Assembly (NCBI GenBank): GCA_047610385.1
Contig: JBLGAC010000055.1
Coordinates: 1 to 27,243 of the forward strand
Direction: 5' to 3'
Length of the DNA stretch: 27,243 nt
Source: JBOCEF01 sp047610385
GTDB lineage: Bacteria > Pseudomonadota > Alphaproteobacteria > Rhodobacterales > Rhodobacteraceae
Shown: in pieces, positions 17,846-26,483 of the stretch
How the letters are laid out: every line of letters starts with the position of its first letter
How positions within the stretch are numbered: the stretch's first letter is position 1
The notes under the pieces: generated by a model
What the model was told of the DNA's origin: nothing
Database searches by the model: none
Seen by the model: the letters and a program-made list of their open reading frames with translations, nothing else
Translations under genes and position numbers: made by a program

Positions 17846-18018
17846 TTTTTCACCTTTGATCGAACTGAACAGCGTTTTCAAATCATGCAGAGGTCGGCGG
17901 ACGTCTTAAACCTCGCCGCCCCTCCTGCATTATGAGGCTAACGCTGCATCAGCTGATGCTCAAAACGATTTTTCGCTCGCGCTCATCCTGACGCTTCGTG
18001 GCGGGCCGCCAGCGTCGA

Positions 18019-18366
18019 TCAGCCGTCATGCACCGTGCGGCTGTCGCTCGGTGCCTCGGCGCGGTCGGTCATGCCGTAGTCGCGCGACACCTCGGCCACC
18101 CGCAGGCGGTACTCGGCGAACACCGACCCGCGACCCTCGGCCTGCGCCTCTCGGTGATGAGCCAGGGCGCGCCAAGCCTGCACGGCGGCCTCGTCGCGCC
18201 AAAAAGACAGCGACAGGTATTTACCCTTCTGCATCAGGCTTTCGAACCGCTCCACGCTGATGAAGCCGTCGATTTTGACCAGATCCGCCTTCAACCCGGC
18301 AGCGATTTCGAAATAGCGATCGGCTTTGCCATCCTTTGGCGTCACTTCAAAAATTATCGCGATCAT
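18019..18366 (-). CDS. Antibiotic biosynthesis monooxygenase (ABM) domain protein
   Basis: A 115-residue single-domain protein of the ABM type (ferredoxin-like dimeric alpha/beta barrel). MIAIIFEVTPKDGKADRYFEIAAGLK is the first strand and helix, GFISVERFESLMQKGKYLSLSFWRDEAAVQAWR is the hallmark middle, and HHREAQAEGRG leads into the last strand. Members include small quinol or haem oxygenases, but most are unassigned, so the substrate is unknown; the name does not imply antibiotic synthesis. GGGAGA six bases upstream fixes ATG 18366. It may be coupled by ATGA to a small upstream frame (18363-18485). Confidence 0.85.
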   Translation of the reverse strand: MIAIIFEVTPKDGKADRYFEIAAGLKADLVKIDGFISVERFESLMQKGKYLSLSFWRDEAAVQAWRALAHHREAQAEGRGSVFAEYRLRVAEVSRDYGMTDRAEAPSDSRTVHDG

Positions 18367-18485
18367 CTGTGGTCTCCCGGCCTGATCATCGCCCCATGGG
18401 GGCCTGCGGCCAGTTTGAGGAAAGTGCGGCCCTGCACCAGCCTGAACTTTTCGCATTGCGCGAATTCATAGGTCTCAGACCCCAT
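18363..18485 (-). CDS. Possible 40-residue small ORF upstream of the ABM gene
   Basis: The frame reads MGSETYEFAQCEKFRLVQGR and ends HR followed by a TGA that overlaps the ABM start. No family is recognised, the codon third positions are less GC-biased than in neighbours, and no strong ribosome-binding site is seen. It could be a small coupled gene or simply the 5' leader of the ABM gene. Confidence 0.25.
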   Translation of the reverse strand: MGSETYEFAQCEKFRLVQGRTFLKLAAGPHGAMIRPGDHR

Positions 18486-18642
18486 CGGATTGGCACGGCC
18501 CGGACCAACGGTGATGATTTGGCTGGATTTTCTTAACCAATCAGCGCGATAATTTTGGCACCGCGCCCCCTCGGGCCCGTGCCGCGACGCACGCCGACCG
18601 GGCCGCGCAACCTCTTGAAGGAGAAGTGATCGGAGCTCCATC

Positions 18643-18918
18643 ATGCCCAAAGTCGACCTAGCTTTTCGCCGTCAGCTTGAGGGCTATTCCCTCGCCACCG
18701 CGGAAATTATCTACCGTATGCCTGACGCACACAGTGTCCTGCAGACCTATTTGTGGCAGGACTACGATATGGCTCCACGGTTTCCACAATTGCAGAAATT
18801 TCTCGATTTTTGGGAACGCGAACTGGACGGCCCCCTGCATTCCGTGCGCCTGATGCATGCGCGCCTGATCGGCCCGCGCGAAATGCGCTATGCTGCGGCG
18901 GAGTTCGCGATCAACTGA
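18643..18918 (+). CDS. usg: Usg family protein
   Basis: A 91-residue protein that matches the Usg family across its length. FRRQLEGYSLATAEIIYRMPD, LQTYLWQDYDMAPRFP and FLDFWERELDGPLHSVR are the typical blocks. Usg is known from alphaproteobacteria, often near tryptophan synthesis genes; its role is not established, so none is given. The start at 18643 has GGAG about eight bases upstream and fits the family start (PKVD). Here no trp gene is adjacent. It is followed closely by the ICMT-type gene, probably in one transcript. Confidence 0.9.
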   Translation: MPKVDLAFRRQLEGYSLATAEIIYRMPDAHSVLQTYLWQDYDMAPRFPQLQKFLDFWERELDGPLHSVRLMHARLIGPREMRYAAAEFAIN

Positions 18919-18943
18919 CCAAAACCGAAGGAGCATCAGGGCG

Positions 18944-19381
18944 GTGAAACGCATGGATCTGCCGCCCGTCTGGGCCGCCCTTTTTATGGCGCTGGCTTGG
19001 GCGCTTGCGCACATTGCGCCGATTGCCACCTTCGGGGCCCGCCCGATGACGGCAAAGATGTGCCTGGTCGCAGGCATCGTGCTGATCGGATGGTCAGTCA
19101 TCTGGTTCTTGCGCCGCGCCACACCACTGGAGCCGCGCAAGACCCCGAAAACGCTGCTTGTCTCCGGCCCCTTCTGGATCAACCGCAACCCGATCTACAC
19201 CGGCCTTGCGCTGCTTCTGACGGCGTTGGCGCTCTGGCTCGGGGCATTGTCGGCAGCGCTGACGGTCCCGGCCTTTTTATGGGTGATCCACACCCGTTTC
19301 GTGCGCGACGAAGAGGCAGCCTTGCGCGCGGCCTTTGGCGCCGAGGCGGAGGCGTATCTGGCCCGCACGCGGCGGTGGTGA
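18944..19381 (+). CDS. Isoprenylcysteine carboxyl methyltransferase-type membrane protein
   Basis: A 145-residue membrane protein with about four hydrophobic segments (8-27, 38-56, 85-100, 103-112). The C-terminal block GPFWINRNPIYTGLALLL with the later HTRFVRDEEAALRAAFGAEAEAYLARTRRW is the hallmark of the ICMT/PEMT-like methyltransferase family (RNPxY for SAM binding, EE and Y-x3-R at the end). Bacterial members probably methylate membrane-linked or small substrates; the substrate is unknown. The GTG at 18944 lies ten bases after AAGGAG; an ATG at 18953 is the alternative. It follows usg by 25 bases. Confidence 0.85.
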   Translation: MKRMDLPPVWAALFMALAWALAHIAPIATFGARPMTAKMCLVAGIVLIGWSVIWFLRRATPLEPRKTPKTLLVSGPFWINRNPIYTGLALLLTALALWLGALSAALTVPAFLWVIHTRFVRDEEAALRAAFGAEAEAYLARTRRW

Positions 19382-19479
19382 GCAACGTGCTCCTCTCCGC
19401 CCGCTCTCGCAGGTTTGATGTGTCAGTGCGGGCGGCGAGGGCTAAGTTTGCGATTGTCCCAGCCAAAAAGGTACCGCCA

Positions 19480-20190
19480 ATGGCCGCGTTCCGCCGCATC
19501 GCCCTGATCATTCTCGCTGCGCTTTGCCTGATTGCGCCTGCACGCGCGGGGCAACCGGTGGTTATTGAACTTTACACCTCGCAGGGCTGCTCTTCGTGCC
19601 CGCCCGCGGATGAATTGCTGGCGGAATTGGCGCAACGCGACGACGTGGTCGCCCTGTCGCTTCATGTGGATTACTGGGACTATCTGGGCTGGCGCGACGT
19701 GTTCGCGCGCCATGAATTCACCGAACGGCAGATGGCCTATCGCGACATGGCGGGGGAGCGGTCCATCTACACCCCGCAGATGGTGATCCATGGCGAAGGC
19801 CGCGTGGTCGGCAGCCGCCGCGACGATGTGATGGCTGCCCTAGCCCGCGCCGCGCTAAAGCCCAACTTGGCGGAGATCGAGCTTGGCCGCAGCGACGGAC
19901 GCCTGTGGGCCGACATCCGCCCGACCGGCACCTTCACCGGTAAGGCCGTGGTCTGGATGGTCGGGTATGAGAGCATGCCCGCCCCGGTCAAAGTGCTGCG
20001 CGGCGAAAACAGAGGCCGCACCATCATCCACCGCAACGTCGCCCGCAGCTGGATGAAAATCGGAGAGATCGACAGCGGATCCCCCGCGCGGATGAGCGCA
20101 CCAATCCCCGAGGGCGCCACCGGCCTCGCGGTGATCGTGCAGCACGGCAGGGTCGGCCCGGTTCTGGGCGCTGCAAAGCTGGAATTCTGA
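19480..20190 (+). CDS. DUF1223 family secreted thioredoxin-like protein
   Basis: A 236-residue protein with a signal peptide (residues 1-23, cleavage after ARA). The mature N-terminus IELYTSQGCSSCPPADELL has C37-S-S-C40 in a thioredoxin-like context, and SLHVDYWDYLGWRDVFA plus QMVIHGEGRVVGSRR are DUF1223 hallmarks. It is probably a periplasmic thioredoxin-fold protein; no activity has been established that I know of. DUF1223 genes are often near acnA in alphaproteobacteria (from memory), and here it is 2.2 kb away on the same strand with four small genes in between. AAAGG eight bases before ATG 19480 sets the start. Confidence 0.88.
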   Translation: MAAFRRIALIILAALCLIAPARAGQPVVIELYTSQGCSSCPPADELLAELAQRDDVVALSLHVDYWDYLGWRDVFARHEFTERQMAYRDMAGERSIYTPQMVIHGEGRVVGSRRDDVMAALARAALKPNLAEIELGRSDGRLWADIRPTGTFTGKAVVWMVGYESMPAPVKVLRGENRGRTIIHRNVARSWMKIGEIDSGSPARMSAPIPEGATGLAVIVQHGRVGPVLGAAKLEF

Positions 20191-20195
20191 TCCCC

Positions 20196-20240
20196 GCCCG
20201 CCGCCTCCCCGCGCGATCGCGAAAGGGGAGCAGGGCGGGC
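20196..20240. terminator. Hairpin between convergent DUF1223 and acyltransferase genes
   Basis: GCCCGCC-gc-CTCCCC (20196-20210) pairs with GGGGAG-cag-GGCGGGC (20225-20240) around a 14-base loop, five bases after the DUF1223 stop. There is no U tract, so termination would be weak or Rho-assisted. The rest of the gap to 20364 shows nothing. Confidence 0.4.
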
Positions 20241-20364
20241 CAGATGCGGACCTGAAGGGGCCGCGATGGGCTGAACGGCTCCGCGCCACCGCCGAAGCCG
20301 CGCGCCGACGGTCCCACATGCCGAAATGCAGCGCCCGCACGGCGCTGCAAACGGCGCGCTTGCG

Positions 20365-21279
20365 TCAGGGGCGCTTTTGCGCGGCGGCGCGCTGCTGAAC
20401 GCCCCTCGGGCGCAGCTTCCAGCGGCGGTGCAGCCAGAACCACTGGCCTGGATCATCCTCAACCCACGCGGCGATGCGGGCGTTGACCTCAGCCATCATG
20501 ACGGTGGCATCGCCATGCGGGATCGGCGCTTCGAAGCGCAGGTCATAAAGCTCTCCGCCCACAACGCGGCGCGCGCGCGCGGGGATCAGTGCAGCGTTGA
20601 AACGCTTGGCCAGTTCGGCCGCGGCGGTCGCGGTTTCGGCCTCATGGCCCATGAAGGGGATCAGCGGGCTGCCGGTCTGGCGCTGGTCCACCAGGATCAG
20701 CGCGGCGCCGCCTTTGGCGATCTGGCGCAGCAGGCGGCGCGATCCAGCGGCACCTTTGTGCAGCACCGGCGCGCCAGCCACAGCAATATAGCCCTGCGCG
20801 ATCGCATCGATCCCCGGGTTATTGAAGGCGCGATAGATGATCGCCGTTTCTGCCCCCAGACGCCGGGCGCAGATGCGGATGAACTCCCACTGCCCAAAAT
20901 GCGCGGTGACGAAGATGATCGGGCGCTTGGCCGCCAGCGCCTCGGTCACATGTGCCGCGCCGGTCACGGTCACGATGTCCGGGCGGGCGGCAAGGTCTTT
21001 CATCCGCAGATATTCTGCGCCAGTCATCAGCAGCCCGGCGCCGACCTCAGCGGCCAGTTCAGCGCGCGCCTTGGCGCCCAGATCAGGGCGCACCAGTTTC
21101 AGGTTTGCCTCAATGCGTTTGCGCGCCATGGGGACATGGCGGCCTATGAACGCGCCGATCCGGCCTGCCAGCGCGATCAGCCGCAGCGTGGACATGCGCG
21201 CGCTCAGCGCCAGCACCAGCTTGGTGCCGCCGGTTTCCAACGCAAAGCCGACGCGGCGCAGGCGGGAATGGCGGCTCAT
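20365..21279 (-). CDS. Lysophospholipid/lipid A-type acyltransferase (LpxL/HtrB family)
   Basis: A 304-residue membrane-associated acyltransferase. ITAHFGQWEF-like block (TAHFGQWE, H127 and E132) is the HX4(D/E) catalytic motif, followed by AIIYRAFNNP, KGGAALILVDQR and PFMGHEAETATAAAELAKRFNAALIPA, as in LpxL/HtrB-type secondary lipid A acyltransferases. It should add a fatty acyl chain to lipid A precursor at the inner membrane. The C-terminus WVEDDPGQWFWLHRRWK is family-typical. The ATG at 21279 overlaps the MATE stop (ATGA); longer in-frame starts lie inside the MATE gene. Exact acyl donor and acceptor are not readable. Confidence 0.9.
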   Translation of the reverse strand: MSRHSRLRRVGFALETGGTKLVLALSARMSTLRLIALAGRIGAFIGRHVPMARKRIEANLKLVRPDLGAKARAELAAEVGAGLLMTGAEYLRMKDLAARPDIVTVTGAAHVTEALAAKRPIIFVTAHFGQWEFIRICARRLGAETAIIYRAFNNPGIDAIAQGYIAVAGAPVLHKGAAGSRRLLRQIAKGGAALILVDQRQTGSPLIPFMGHEAETATAAAELAKRFNAALIPARARRVVGGELYDLRFEAPIPHGDATVMMAEVNARIAAWVEDDPGQWFWLHRRWKLRPRGVQQRAAAQKRP

Positions 21280-22640
21280 GCGCCGCGCGCCCGGGTCAGG
21301 TGCGCGAACCGCCATGCGGTCAGCGCCACCGCCGTGATGCAGCCCGCCGCGGTGGCCAGAAACAGGCCCCGTTCGGCCAGATCGGTCATCAGCGCCAGCG
21401 CCCAGCCCAGCGGCGCCATCACCCCGAAAAACGCCACAAAGAAGATCAGCGCTCCGACCCAGGTGTCGCCCAACGCGCGCACGCATTGGCCCATCACCGC
21501 TTGGCCACTGTCGAACACCAGGCTGATTGCGACAATGATCAGCGCGCTCGACACCCGTGCGATCACCGCGGGGTCGTCGGTGAAGACGCCTGCCGCGGCT
21601 TGGGGGAACGTCACGATCACCACGCCGATGACCCCGGTCATTCCCATGGCGGCGGCCAGCCCGGTCCAGCCGGCAAACGCGGCCTCATGCGTGCGGCCAG
21701 CGCCCATATGCATGCCGACCTGCACCCCTGCGGCGGTGGCCAGCCCAAGGGCGGTCATGAACACCAGCGCCTCAGTGCTGTGGGCGATGGTGTAGGCGGC
21801 CAGCGCGCCTGGCCCCACCCAGCCCGCAGCCTGGGTCAGCGAGGCGAAGGCAGCAGTTTCGAAGAACCCCGCCGCACCGCCCGCCAGCCCGATCGCGCGG
21901 ATTTCAACACCCGCGGCCCAGCCACCCGGCCCCCAGGGGCGGAATGCCCTGCGGCCCAGCGCGCGCACCGGGGCATCGCGCAACACCCACATGATCAGCG
22001 CCGCGGCCATGGCCAGCCGGGCGATTGAGGATGCCAGCGCCGCCCCCTCGCCGCCCATATGCGGGATCAGGGCTGCATTGAGTCCAAGGTTCAAGACATT
22101 GCCGACCGCCATCACCGCCAGCGCAGGCAGCGCACGGCCGGAGCTTTCCAGATAAAATGCGCAGACCATGAAAAGCATCTGCCCAAGGATCCCCGGTGCC
22201 AGCGCGGCGGCGGCCAGACCGCCGCGACCCGCCAGATCGGGATCCTGCCCGAAGGCAAGCAGCATGCTCTCTCCCTGCGCGCAGATCAGCCAGCCGATCA
22301 GCCCGACCGCGACCGCAAGATGCATGCCGCGCGCCCAGGTCCTGGCAGCGCCGTCCACATCCCCTGCCCCGAACTGGCGCGACGCGGCCGACACCACCCC
22401 CAGCATCAGCCCGATCCCCGCCACCAAGATCGGGATGAACACCGAGAACCCGAGGCTGAGCCCGTTGAGCGCGGCCACCGAGGCCCGCCCCGTCATGGCA
22501 AAGTCAGCGATCGACAGCAGCAGGATGCCCGCGCGCGACAGCATCACCGGCGCTGCCAGCACGAACAGCGCCGACAGATGGCGGCGAAGGCGCGGGGTGA
22601 AGGTCTCAGTCAAAGCGGCGGTTGGGGCGGCAAAGGTCAT
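21276..22640 (-). CDS. MATE family efflux transporter
   Basis: A 454-residue membrane protein with about 12 hydrophobic helices in two homologous MatE halves. The N-terminal LAAPVMLSRAGILLLSIADFAMTGRASVAALNGLSLG and second-half EIRAIGLAGGAAGFFETAAF correspond to helices 1 and 7 of the family. It should export organic cations or other small molecules in exchange for H+ or Na+; the substrate cannot be read. It is coupled by ATGA to the downstream lipid A-type acyltransferase gene. GGA lies about seven bases before the ATG, a weak ribosome-binding site. Confidence 0.92.
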   Translation of the reverse strand: MTFAAPTAALTETFTPRLRRHLSALFVLAAPVMLSRAGILLLSIADFAMTGRASVAALNGLSLGFSVFIPILVAGIGLMLGVVSAASRQFGAGDVDGAARTWARGMHLAVAVGLIGWLICAQGESMLLAFGQDPDLAGRGGLAAAALAPGILGQMLFMVCAFYLESSGRALPALAVMAVGNVLNLGLNAALIPHMGGEGAALASSIARLAMAAALIMWVLRDAPVRALGRRAFRPWGPGGWAAGVEIRAIGLAGGAAGFFETAAFASLTQAAGWVGPGALAAYTIAHSTEALVFMTALGLATAAGVQVGMHMGAGRTHEAAFAGWTGLAAAMGMTGVIGVVIVTFPQAAAGVFTDDPAVIARVSSALIIVAISLVFDSGQAVMGQCVRALGDTWVGALIFFVAFFGVMAPLGWALALMTDLAERGLFLATAAGCITAVALTAWRFAHLTRARGA

Positions 22641-22746
22641 GGAAGGTCCGGCATGAGGGCGGCAGGGGCGCGCCGCGTCGCGGCAAACAGGTCACTGCCG
22701 GGTCCGCCCCTGCGCGGCGCCCGAAAACCAACACGGCGCGAAAGGG

Positions 22747-23673
22747 TCAGACCCCTGCGCGCCGCCGCTCTCGCCACCAGACATAAAGCCCGGCGGACAC
22801 GATCACAAGCGCGCCAAGGCCGGTCCATGCGTCGGGGATTTCGCCAAAAAAGATCAGCCCCCAGGTCGCGCCCAGCACCAGCCCGACATAACCGATCGGC
22901 GCCAGAACTGAGGCCGAAGCCATCGACAGCGCCAGAATCAGGCAATACTGCCCCACCCCGCCGATGATGCCAAAGGTCGCCATGATCACGGCATCCCCCA
23001 GATCCGGTGTCTGCCAGATGAAGGGCATTGCCATGCTGGCTGCCACCGCCCCGAACAGCGCGGTGTACAGAAACGAGGTCAGCGGATGCTCGGCCCCGCC
23101 GACGAACCGCGTTGCGATTGAATAGCACGCGTAGCACAGCGCCGCACCCATGGGCAGCAACGAGGCGGGAGAGAACACCTCAGTCCCCGGACGGATGATG
23201 ATCAGCGCGCCGATGAACCCCGCGCAGACCCCCACCAGGCGCCGCGGCCCGACCGGTTCGCGCAGCACCAAAAACGCAAGACCAGTGATGACGAGGGGGG
23301 CGATTTCGAACACCGCCAGCGCCTCAGCCAACTGCATGTATTTGAGCGCCATGAAAAAACAGAAGGTCGCACCGAACAGGAAAACCGAGCGCAGCATCTG
23401 CAGCCACAAGAAATTGGTGCGCATCAGCACGCCCAGCCGCGGGGCGAAAAACAGGAACGCCCAGAAGGCCTGCGAGACATAGCGCGCCCAGACCACCATC
23501 AGCGGCGGGTGATCCGCCACCAAACCCTTGGCGATGACGTCCATGATCGAGAACATGAAAATCGCCAAAAACATCAGCAGGATGCCCTTCGCCTCAGGCC
23601 CGAGGTCGGCGATCGCGGCGCGTATGCGGAGAAAGAGGGTCTGCGGCGCGGAGCCAGGGCGAAGGGGTGGCAT
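22747..23673 (-). CDS. DMT superfamily (EamA) transporter
   Basis: A 308-residue protein with ten predicted membrane helices arranged as two EamA repeats. The first begins GILLMFLAIFMFSIMDVIAKGLV (about 30) and contains ALKYMQLAEALAVFEIAPLVITGLAFLVLRE; the second begins about 170 (LLPMGAALCYACYSIATR) and ends with APIGYVGLVLGATWGLIFFGEIPDAWTGLGALVIVSAGLY. The family exports metabolites or amino acids; the substrate is unknown. AAGGAT seven bases upstream supports the ATG. It lies downstream of the infC terminator on the same strand, so it is likely transcribed separately. Confidence 0.92.
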   Translation of the reverse strand: MPPLRPGSAPQTLFLRIRAAIADLGPEAKGILLMFLAIFMFSIMDVIAKGLVADHPPLMVVWARYVSQAFWAFLFFAPRLGVLMRTNFLWLQMLRSVFLFGATFCFFMALKYMQLAEALAVFEIAPLVITGLAFLVLREPVGPRRLVGVCAGFIGALIIIRPGTEVFSPASLLPMGAALCYACYSIATRFVGGAEHPLTSFLYTALFGAVAASMAMPFIWQTPDLGDAVIMATFGIIGGVGQYCLILALSMASASVLAPIGYVGLVLGATWGLIFFGEIPDAWTGLGALVIVSAGLYVWWRERRRAGV

Positions 23674-23760
23674 GGGCGGATCCTTGGGCTGGGCGTGGAT
23701 GTCTGGCCGGCCCGGCGCGGTCCCTGCGGTCCGCGACCGCCCCGCCCTGCCATCCCATGC

Positions 23761-23787
23761 AAAAGGCCGCCCCGTGGTGGGGCGGCC
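23761..23787 (-). terminator. Rho-independent terminator of infC
   Basis: On the minus strand GGCCGCCCC (23787-23779) pairs perfectly with GGGGCGGCC (23773-23765) around a five-base loop, followed by TTTT. It begins 26 bases after the infC stop. Confidence 0.9.
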
Positions 23788-23813
23788 CGTTCAGCGCAGC
23801 GGGTGCGCAGCGA

Positions 23814-24359
23814 TCATGTGGCCTTGGGGCCAATGACCATGATCATCTGACGGCCTTCCATCTTGGGCATCGATTCGACCTTGCCCAGATCAACCGTGTC
23901 GTCGGCGATCCGTTTGAGCAGGTCGCGCCCGAGTTCCTGATGTGCCATCTCGCGGCCACGGAACCTGAGGGTCACCTTGACTTTGTCGCCACTTTCAAGA
24001 AATCGGAAAACGTTCCGCATCTTCACCCCATAGTCATGGATGTCGATGTTGGGTCGGAACTTGACCTCTTTAATCTCAATAACGTTCTGATGCTTCTTCG
24101 CCTCAACCGCTTTCTTCTGCTGTTCATACTTGAACTTGCCGAAGTCCATGATCTTACAGACCGGTGGCTTTGCGGTCGGCGAAATCTCAACGAGGTCGAG
24201 CCCCACGGCCTCAGCCATGCGAATCGCATCTTGGGGAGTCACGACCCCCTGATTTTCGCCTTCATGGTCGATGAGGCGAATTTCCGTGGCGCGGATCCGG
24301 TCGTTGACGCGAGGGCCGGTGTCCCGGACGGGCGGAGCGTGGTGCGGTCTTCTGGCGAT
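23814..24359 (-). CDS. infC: Translation initiation factor IF-3, ATC start
   Basis: A 181-residue IF-3 with both domains. The N-terminal part has GPRVNDRIRATEIRLIDHEGENQGVV, the linker and C-terminal part have PVCKIMDFGKFKYEQQKK, KEVKFRPNIDIHDYGVKMRNVFRFLESGDKVKVTLRFRGREM and the end MVIGPKAT. It binds the 30S subunit and proofreads initiation. The family's N-terminus (xARRPHHAPPVRDTGPRVND) aligns with ATC at 24359-24357, and AGAGGA lies nine bases upstream. No ATG or GTG fits, so the start is the rare ATC, like the AUU of E. coli infC that allows IF-3 to repress its own translation. rpmI and rplT do not follow; a DMT transporter does, after a terminator. Divergent from recJ. Confidence 0.95.
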   Translation of the reverse strand: MARRPHHAPPVRDTGPRVNDRIRATEIRLIDHEGENQGVVTPQDAIRMAEAVGLDLVEISPTAKPPVCKIMDFGKFKYEQQKKAVEAKKHQNVIEIKEVKFRPNIDIHDYGVKMRNVFRFLESGDKVKVTLRFRGREMAHQELGRDLLKRIADDTVDLGKVESMPKMEGRQMIMVIGPKAT

Positions 24360-24429
24360 GGCTTTCAGTCCTCTGCAGACAATGGGAACAGGGCACCAGC
24401 CTTCGAAGACTCGGCACGCCTGAAGCCCA

Positions 24430-24457
24430 AGAATACTCCCACCACCGTCAAGTTCAA
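24430..24457 (-). promoter_or_regulatory. Candidate infC promoter
   Basis: On the minus strand TTGAAC (24457-24452), a 16-base spacer and TATTCT (24435-24430) lie about 75 bases before the infC start codon. This is a reasonable sigma-70-type match in the divergent infC-recJ region. Confidence 0.4.
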
Positions 24458-24556
24458 GCGCCAAGCGCGGCGACGGGTCGCGGCAAAGGCGCACTGCCCC
24501 CTTTTGTGGCAATAATGGGGGATTCCCACGCCCCGCGCGACCGGGTAGAACGGCGC

Positions 24557-26314
24557 ATGTCCTCATCATTTCTCTCCGTCGACGCCTCCGTGCTCGGCCG
24601 CCGCTGGACCGGACCCGGCGAGGCGACCGAACGTCTCGGCCTTGCGCTTGCGCAGCAGGCGGGCGTGCCAGAGATATTGGGCCGCATTCTGGCGGGCCGC
24701 GGCGTGCCGCCCGAAGAAGCCGCCGCTTATCTTTCGCCAACGCTGCGCGATTTGATGCCCGACCCATCGGTGCTGCGCGACATGGACCGCGCGGCGGCGC
24801 GTCTGGCCGATGCGGTGACCGGCAAACAGCGGATCGCGCTGTTCGGCGATTACGACGTGGACGGGGCGGCGTCCTGCGCCGTGGTGCTGCGATGGCTCAG
24901 GATGTTGGGCGCCGACGCGACCGTCTATATCCCCGACCGCATCGCCGAAGGGTACGGCCCCAACATCCCCGCGATGGAGGGGCTGGCCAAGCGCCATGAC
25001 CTGATCATCTGCCTGGATTGCGGCACCATGGGGCATGACCCCATCGCCGCCGCCGTGGCCGCGGGTGCCGAAGTGATGGTGGTCGATCACCATCTGGGCG
25101 GCGAAACCCTGCCCGCGGCGCTGGCCGTCGTGAACCCCAACCGCCAAGACGAAACCGGAGACCTGAGCCAGCTTTGCGCCGCCGGCGTCGCGTTCCTGCT
25201 GCTGGTCGCGGCGAATCGCGTCATGCGAGCGCGCGGCACGGCGGTTCCCGACCTGATGGGCCTGCTGGATCTGGTGGCGCTAGCGACGGTGGCCGATGTG
25301 GCGCCGTTGACCGGCATCAACCGCGCGCTGGTGCGCACCGGCCTCAAGGTCATGGCGCGGCGTGGCAATCGGGGGCTGGCCGCTTTGTGCGATGTGGCCA
25401 AGCTGACGGCACCGCCCTCAGCCTGGCATCTGGGGTTCCTGCTGGGCCCGCGGATCAATGCGGGCGGACGCGTGGGCAAGGCCGATCTGGGCGCGCGGCT
25501 GCTCGTCTGCGACGATGCGGCTGAGGCCGCGTCCATCGCCGCCAAGCTGGATGAATTGAACGGTGAGCGGCGGCGCATTGAAGCTGACGTGCAAGCCGCT
25601 GCCACGGAACAGGCCGAAGCCCGCGGCGTGGACGGGCCGCTGGTGTGGGCCGCCGCGAATGGCTGGCACCCCGGCGTGGTAGGCATCGTCGCGAGCCGCT
25701 TGAAAGAGGCCTATCACCGCCCCGCCATCGTGATCGGCTTTGATGAGCACGGGGTCGGCAAAGGCTCAGGCCGCTCGGTGGAGGGGGTCGATCTCGGCTC
25801 CGCCGTTGCCGCGGCCACGCGTGAAGGGCTGCTGCTGACCGGGGGCGGGCACAAGATGGCCGCGGGGCTGAGCGTCAGCCGCGACGGGCTTGAGGCAGCG
25901 ATGGCGCGGCTGAGCGAGCGACTCGGCAATCAAGGCGCCGAAACCGGGGGGCCGCGCGACCTGCGGATCGATGGTGCCCTGGCGCCGTCAGCCGCCAGCG
26001 TTGAGTTTTGCGAGCAGATCGAGGCCGCGGGCCCCTGGGGCGCGTCAGCCCCCGCGCCGCGTTTCGCGCTGCCAAACGCCAAAATTGTGCATGTGCGCCG
26101 GATGGGAGAGGCGCATCTGGGCATCTCCATCGCCGCAGAGGGCCGCGGGCGTCTCGACGCCGCTTGTTTCCGCGCGTTTGAGACACCGCTGGGCGCTTTC
26201 CTCGAAACCCGCGCAGGTGCCCCAGTGCATCTGGCCGGGCGTCTGGAAATCGACGATTGGGGCGGACGCCGCCGCGCGCGTTTCCGCATTGAGGACGCCG
26301 CCGAGCCGCGCTGA
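24557..26314 (+). CDS. recJ: Single-stranded-DNA-specific exonuclease RecJ
   Basis: A 585-residue RecJ of the DHH phosphoesterase superfamily. Motif I is FGDYDVDGAAS (97-107, D98, D100, D102), motif II DCGT (154-157), motif III VDHH (176-179), followed by VNPNR and ADVAPLTG; the C-terminal DHHA1 part has GGGHKMAAGLSV. It degrades single-stranded DNA 5' to 3' with Mn/Mg ions in recombination and mismatch repair. The ATG at 24557 aligns with the family start; an in-frame ATG at 24506 adds 17 unlikely residues. The ribosome-binding site is weak. Divergent from infC. Confidence 0.95.
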   Translation: MSSSFLSVDASVLGRRWTGPGEATERLGLALAQQAGVPEILGRILAGRGVPPEEAAAYLSPTLRDLMPDPSVLRDMDRAAARLADAVTGKQRIALFGDYDVDGAASCAVVLRWLRMLGADATVYIPDRIAEGYGPNIPAMEGLAKRHDLIICLDCGTMGHDPIAAAVAAGAEVMVVDHHLGGETLPAALAVVNPNRQDETGDLSQLCAAGVAFLLLVAANRVMRARGTAVPDLMGLLDLVALATVADVAPLTGINRALVRTGLKVMARRGNRGLAALCDVAKLTAPPSAWHLGFLLGPRINAGGRVGKADLGARLLVCDDAAEAASIAAKLDELNGERRRIEADVQAAATEQAEARGVDGPLVWAAANGWHPGVVGIVASRLKEAYHRPAIVIGFDEHGVGKGSGRSVEGVDLGSAVAAATREGLLLTGGGHKMAAGLSVSRDGLEAAMARLSERLGNQGAETGGPRDLRIDGALAPSAASVEFCEQIEAAGPWGASAPAPRFALPNAKIVHVRRMGEAHLGISIAAEGRGRLDAACFRAFETPLGAFLETRAGAPVHLAGRLEIDDWGGRRRARFRIEDAAEPR

Positions 26315-26369
26315 CGACCGCCCAAACGACAGACTTACGCGGAAGACGAAGAAACCTTGTTTTTCCCTC

Positions 26370-26398
26370 TTGCGCCCCCCCGCAGGCTTGGGTAGGTA
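26370..26398 (+). promoter_or_regulatory. Candidate tRNA-Glu promoter
   Basis: TTGCGC (26370-26375), a 17-base spacer and TAGGTA (26393-26398) end ten bases before the mature tRNA-Glu. Confidence 0.5.
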
Positions 26399-26408
26399 AA
26401 TCCCCGAA

Positions 26409-26483
26409 GCGCCCTTCGTCTAGTGGTTAGGACGCCGCCCTTTCACGGCGGTAACACGGGTTCGAGTCCCGTAGGGCGTACCA
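26409..26483 (+). tRNA. tRNA-Glu (anticodon TTC)
   Basis: The 75 bases fold as a cloverleaf: acceptor GCGCCCT/AGGGCGT, anticodon stem CCGCC/GGCGG around CTTTCAC giving TTC, T arm ACGGG-TTCGAGT-CCCGT, and an encoded CCA. GC falls just after it and accessory genes begin, so it may be the border of a second island. Confidence 0.97.

Noticed and set aside
17946..17959. Perfect 14-bp palindrome GCATCAGCTGATGC
   Set aside because: It is short and has no loop for a terminator. Its position between two same-strand genes gives no clear role.
20326..21795. Plus-strand open frame of 489 residues
   Set aside because: It is antisense to the acyltransferase and MATE genes, which have clear family motifs; it is open only because of high GC.
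22059..22967. Plus-strand open frame of 302 residues
   Set aside because: It is antisense to the MATE and EamA genes, Arg/Ala/Pro-rich, with no family resemblance.
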